Source: Clostridia bacterium (GTDB lineage Bacteria; Bacillota; Clostridia; Christensenellales; UBA1242). From it: a stretch of 64,000 bases of DNA. Every line of letters starts with the position of its first letter. Position 1 is the first letter of the stretch. The stretch is from contig JAFTKS010000004.1 in the NCBI GenBank assembly GCA_017453125.1, forward strand, positions 1-64,000. Direction: 5' to 3'. Positions 60,655 through 64,000 of the stretch are shown piece after piece. The notes beneath the pieces are model-generated. The model saw nothing but the letters and a program-made list of their open reading frames with translations. It was not told the DNA's origin and searched no databases. The translations under genes were made by a program, and so were the position numbers.

Positions 60655-62154
60655 TTAATCGTGTTTGAAATATTTTTTGCTAACAATTGGAAGAACTACC
60701 AAGAATAGTGTTAATGTAATAAGTAGCACAATCACAAGCATAAAGACATCTGGTACGTACAAGTTAAGAGATGTCCTAACCCAAATACTCTGATATTCGC
60801 TCTCATAACCATCAATAACAGTCTTGACATTGATATTATAATTTCCGCCCTTATCGCAGACAACAACGTCGCCTTCAGTCCATTCGCCATTATTCACTTG
60901 ATAGAATATTTTTGCACCTTCTGAAGATGATAATTTAACAGTTACAATTCCTGTTACCTTTCCTAGTTCGGTATATTCTTTGCCCTTGAATTCAAATATA
61001 TAGCTTGCCCTTTGAGGTATTACAAAGAACTCACAAGACTCAAGGTGTTCATAACCTATGAAATCATACGCATTTGTACCATTAATCAAATAATCATATC
61101 TATACTCGCCTACAGGCAAACTCAATGTTTTCGAGTTTCCTTCAACAACATCTGCATCACTAATACTAGTTACAGGCTGGTCAAAGTCTCCATCTATTCT
61201 TACAATATCAATAGTTAATCCTTCAATTCCTGATTTGTAATATACAAAATTTCTTTTTGTATCCACAGACACAACTTTATCATCAGATATGAATCCTTGA
61301 ACACCTATTTGCAATGTATAATATTCTGAAAAATACGACTCATCTATGTCAATAATGTTATTTGCTAGTAAATTAAGATTGATATGAGCAATTCTTTTGC
61401 TAGGAAGAACAATGTCGTCCATTGACTTGAATTGATTACCAGCCAAATTATAGTTTAGAATTGTACCGCCACCATTCACACCTTCAACATTTGAAAAATC
61501 AACTGTTTTCAGACTATTCTGACTAAGGTCAATGTTGTATATAGTTGTAAGCCCTGTCAAATCAATGCTTGTAAGTCCAGTATTTGAAAGACGAAGAGTT
61601 TTGAATGTTCCCGACTTTGTATTTCTCAAACTAATTGGATAGAATGTGCCTATTTGCTGTCCATTGATTGAGAATGTCTCAAGGCTATCAAATTCCAACA
61701 ATTCAAGACCAGCAATACTCTTGATTGCGCCCTCTTTCACAACTGACGAGTCCAAAATAAGTTCGGTCTCGTTTTTGAACATATCAGTATAAATACTAGT
61801 TCCCGTATACTCTCTATCTGTTCCCTTATACTTCTTCTGATAGATATTGAGCAAAGTTTTGTATAGTACTGTATCTGCAATCTCAGTAGTTGCAACAATT
61901 CTGCCTTCAAACAAATCACTAGGCTGTTCTGTTTCGTCACCCAATTCTTCATCTAAAGCAGGATCATCTCCAGCACCCGTTCCTTCGCCCGAATTCTCGC
62001 CTTCCAAGCCTGAGCCTTCAGAACCCTCTTGTTCGCCTGTTGCAATCACATTTGGCTGAGTTTCAAGAGCTAAGGCATACATTTTAATATTCGGAAGTAT
62101 TGCAAAGGCTACAGCCAAGAACACCAACACCAATAATTTCCACTTGTTTTTCAT
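60655..62154 (-). CDS. Secreted leucine-rich-repeat surface protein with C-terminal membrane anchor
   Basis: 499 residues from ATG 62154 (GGGGG ahead). The start MKNKWKLLVLVFLAVAFAIL is a signal peptide with a probable signal-peptidase-I site near ALA. An acidic Gly/Glu-rich linker follows (about 40-80), then LRR-like strands (LRLSNTGLTSIDLTGLTTI, LSQNSLKTVDFSNV, LNLLANNIIDIDESYF) at about 190-290. Later come beta-rich Ig-like parts. Residues of about 470-492 are a membrane helix with a basic tail (KKYFKHD). It would be displayed outside the cell. The next gene upstream encodes a signal peptidase I. Confidence 0.82.
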   Translation of the reverse strand: MKNKWKLLVLVFLAVAFAILPNIKMYALALETQPNVIATGEQEGSEGSGLEGENSGEGTGAGDDPALDEELGDETEQPSDLFEGRIVATTEIADTVLYKTLLNIYQKKYKGTDREYTGTSIYTDMFKNETELILDSSVVKEGAIKSIAGLELLEFDSLETFSINGQQIGTFYPISLRNTKSGTFKTLRLSNTGLTSIDLTGLTTIYNIDLSQNSLKTVDFSNVEGVNGGGTILNYNLAGNQFKSMDDIVLPSKRIAHINLNLLANNIIDIDESYFSEYYTLQIGVQGFISDDKVVSVDTKRNFVYYKSGIEGLTIDIVRIDGDFDQPVTSISDADVVEGNSKTLSLPVGEYRYDYLINGTNAYDFIGYEHLESCEFFVIPQRASYIFEFKGKEYTELGKVTGIVTVKLSSSEGAKIFYQVNNGEWTEGDVVVCDKGGNYNINVKTVIDGYESEYQSIWVRTSLNLYVPDVFMLVIVLLITLTLFLVVLPIVSKKYFKHD

Positions 62155-62211
62155 TTCGTCCCCCATATTTTCTGTATTGTATCATAATTTGAGAAATATT
62201 CAAAAGCAATA

Positions 62212-62943
62212 TTAATTGCATTTGCCAATTGTTTCAAAAACTTGACCTTTGACTATATAGTCAAAATAAAACCCAAATTCACTTTCTCCCGCAAACAAAC
62301 TTCTCTCAACAACACCCAATATCTTTTCTATAGAAAACGCACCATAATAGGTACTATCTTGAGAATTGTGTCGATTGTCTCCCATCGCAAAGACACAATC
62401 TTCGGGTACAAGTATTTTTCCTGCATTTTCTCCAGACTCTATAAATAAATCTGAACGAACAACAGCCAATTTTTCCAATTTCTTTTTTACGAACAACATT
62501 CCATTATAATCGCCTTCATACTCTAGCAAATTTTCATCATAAATCAAATTCAAATAACTTTCTTCAACAATCTTATTGTTTACTTCCAGTTTAAACAGAC
62601 CATCTTCGTCTTCCACAATGTCTACAATATCTCCAGCCCTGGCAACAACTCTTTTGATAATAGGGTCCTCTCTACCATCAATATTAATAACTATAATATC
62701 CCCATAATCACAACTTTTATCAAATCGATTAACAAACACTGTGTCATTTGTTTTTTTTGAATCGGCATTATATGTTGGCACCATACTAGCCCCAACTACA
62801 CTACATTCAATTGTAAGACTTGAAAACACTATAAGCATTAGCCCCACAGCAACGCAATATATTAGAAACAAATTGCCAAGAAATCCAAAAATTAGCCTAT
62901 ACCAATTTAAGCCATCGTGATGTTTAAATGATTGTAATTTCAT
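62212..62943 (-). CDS. lepB: Signal peptidase I
   Basis: 243 residues, longer than minimal Sip proteins because of an insertion in the middle (VEDEDGLFKLEVNN to about 165). One N-terminal membrane helix (FLGNLFLIYCVAVGLMLIVF). The nucleophile Ser is in GASMVPT, the general-base Lys in DPIIKRVVARAGD, and box E is FAMGDNRHNSQDS. It cleaves signal peptides at the outer membrane face. It stands 57 bases before the LRR surface protein gene in the same direction, so it may be dedicated to that protein, though a general role is equally possible. Confidence 0.93.
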   Translation of the reverse strand: MKLQSFKHHDGLNWYRLIFGFLGNLFLIYCVAVGLMLIVFSSLTIECSVVGASMVPTYNADSKKTNDTVFVNRFDKSCDYGDIIVINIDGREDPIIKRVVARAGDIVDIVEDEDGLFKLEVNNKIVEESYLNLIYDENLLEYEGDYNGMLFVKKKLEKLAVVRSDLFIESGENAGKILVPEDCVFAMGDNRHNSQDSTYYGAFSIEKILGVVERSLFAGESEFGFYFDYIVKGQVFETIGKCN

Positions 62944-63040
62944 ATTTTTATATTCTGCACCTATTTAAATTAAATTCTAATACATTCAAATTGTAGCAAA
63001 ATTTTATTGTTTTCACAACTATAAAATCTTTGTTACAAGC

Positions 63041-63075
63041 AAAAAAATAAGCATATTGTCGTTTGCAATATGCTT
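63041..63075 (-). terminator. Terminator of the two-gene unit at the window end
   Basis: AAGCATATTG, loop, CAATATGCTT, followed leftward by a run of T. Confidence 0.8.
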
Positions 63076-63082
63076 TGTTTTA

Positions 63083-63415
63083 TTATTGATATCTTTTGAT
63101 ACTGAAATGAACCCTTTCCATTTCAAGTCCCGCAACCTTGTATAATTTATCAAAGTCAGAATCTTCCTCTGAAATTTTTGCTTTACTAGCAATATCCGTT
63201 CGGTCGCAATAGTTGATATATTCAGAATATGGATAAGGGATATCATCAAATTGCGTCATTCCAACTTCAGACAACATAAACAACTTCATATCATAAGGAT
63301 ATTGTTCTCTTGCTTGTCTTATCCCTGCTGGATTTGCAAAGAACACAAACTTATCTCCCTTCTTCTCAAGATACCCCAAATCAAGATCTTCAATTGTAAG
63401 CAAAACTTTATTCAT
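63083..63415 (-). CDS. Unknown 110-residue protein
   Basis: It opens MNKVLLTIEDLDLGYLEKKG and carries FFANPAGIRQAREQYPYDM in the middle; acidic overall, no membrane segment. Its start overlaps the end of the upstream gene by eight bases, so the two are co-translated. I do not recognise the family. Confidence 0.7.
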   Translation of the reverse strand: MNKVLLTIEDLDLGYLEKKGDKFVFFANPAGIRQAREQYPYDMKLFMLSEVGMTQFDDIPYPYSEYINYCDRTDIASKAKISEEDSDFDKLYKVAGLEMERVHFSIKRYQ

Positions 63416-64000
63416 CGTACAACTCCTTTTCTTGATCTTTTATTTCTTTTAATCTTTTCTTTACCATACCATTCAGAACGTCAAACTGATGATAGAAAAC
63501 ATCTCCAATCATTTTTGCAACACAAGGAGGAACATCGTCGCCACCTCGTCTAATTTGCTTGGTTACATCATCAATATCAACACCGTGCTCTCCAGTTACT
63601 TTCAAATGAGATTTCAAACTATTGAAGAATGAGGCAATTTCTGGATTGGTTAATATTTCACGAACACACTCTTTCAAGAAAATTTCCCTTGACTTCTTTG
63701 GATTCACTACTTTAATTTTTTCAATTTGCCCAGGTTTATTTTTCTCTTTGTTAATCTCAACTAACGAGGTATCTATTCCAAACATCGGGCAATAAGAAGA
63801 CAACTTTTCTTCCAAATAAGGAGAGTCTTTTCCTAGTTTTCCAATCTCTTTTGACATTCCCTCAATTGCTGAAATTTTCCTTTTTAGCATTGCAATACAG
63901 CCATTGTCATAACAACTAGATTTTCTCAAATGTGGCTTTTTCATCACATCATACACAAGAATGGTTGTATTGAGCCAGTGTCTATCTGTCTGACATAGCA
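63408..64000 (-). CDS. Unknown protein, 5' end beyond the window
   Basis: A GTG at 63956 is a possible start, but the frame stays open without a stop to the window edge (the added codons read LCQTDRHWLNTTILVYDVMKK), and no ribosome binding site is seen before the GTG, so the gene probably extends further. Visible features are scattered Cys near the start (SSCYDNGCIAM), basic helices (PKKSREIFLKECVREIL) and an acidic, helical end (KEIKDQEKELYDE). The region DIDDVTKQIRRGGDDVPPCV may form a loop. The family is unknown. Confidence 0.7.
   Translation of the reverse strand, partial: LCQTDRHWLNTTILVYDVMKKPHLRKSSCYDNGCIAMLKRKISAIEGMSKEIGKLGKDSPYLEEKLSSYCPMFGIDTSLVEINKEKNKPGQIEKIKVVNPKKSREIFLKECVREILTNPEIASFFNSLKSHLKVTGEHGVDIDDVTKQIRRGGDDVPPCVAKMIGDVFYHQFDVLNGMVKKRLKEIKDQEKELYDE

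Overview
The window is AT-rich DNA from a member of the Bacillota, most likely an uncultured clostridial or gut lineage. The evidence is a SpoIIE-type sporulation phosphatase, DnaI-like and DnaD-domain replication proteins, GreA, DegV, VanZ-like and DUF378 proteins, an ECF sigma factor with an RsgI-like anti-sigma factor, strong AGGAGG-type ribosome binding sites and many hairpin-plus-T-run terminators. TAG, TAA and TGA all end genes, so the standard code applies. I see no CRISPR array, no rRNA operon and no intact transposase or phage gene.

Layout: 0-0.7 kb holds the start of an Rrf2 regulator and a decayed tRNA-Thr. 1-5 kb is a surface/signalling block: a lipoprotein whose promoter spacer contains an 11-base G:C run, a lipoprotein with an RsgI-like domain, and an ECF sigma/anti-sigma pair. 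5.4-7.8 kb carries a DUF1097 membrane protein, an aldo/keto reductase broken by one amber codon, and a flavoprotein. 7.9-12.5 kb is a TetR regulator diverging from a small coiled-coil protein and two tandem BcrA-type ABC transporters. 12.6-15.6 kb is a surface-glycan export group (COG5610-like protein, Wzt/TagH and Wzm/TagG homologues). 15.7-23.1 kb holds an aldehyde dehydrogenase, small unknowns, a DUF3419-like methyltransferase-fold protein with an unknown partner, a DXS-type synthase, an Sfp-type PPTase and a VanZ-like protein.

At 23.49-23.93 kb a consensus extended -10 promoter drives a strongly folded leader, then a 48-residue ORF with an excellent ribosome binding site, then a terminator. 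The 3' arm of the last leader hairpin can instead pair with the Shine-Dalgarno sequence, which is the geometry of a translational switch. I consider this the best candidate for an undescribed element.

24-46 kb is mostly information processing: PHP protein, UvrC, RNA methyltransferases (RlmD/TrmA, RsmF and SpoU types), ABC-F protein, tRNA-Thr(CGT), a cytidine-deaminase-like protein, a DHH phosphoesterase, DnaI-like and DnaD-like proteins, and SbcD/SbcC (the SbcC has no visible zinc hook). A large GLUG-repeat lipoprotein sits among them. Three long hairpins lie directly downstream of sbcDC.

46.4-64 kb contains unknown proteins, SpoIIE, GreA, a histidine-rich protein, a GT8 glycosyltransferase with an acyltransferase, two paralogous helix-turn-helix membrane proteins, an iron-dependent alcohol dehydrogenase, DegV, a DUF885-like protein lacking its catalytic motif, an LRR surface protein next to a signal peptidase I, and a gene pair cut by the window edge. 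All family calls come from motif recognition by eye; no database search was run.
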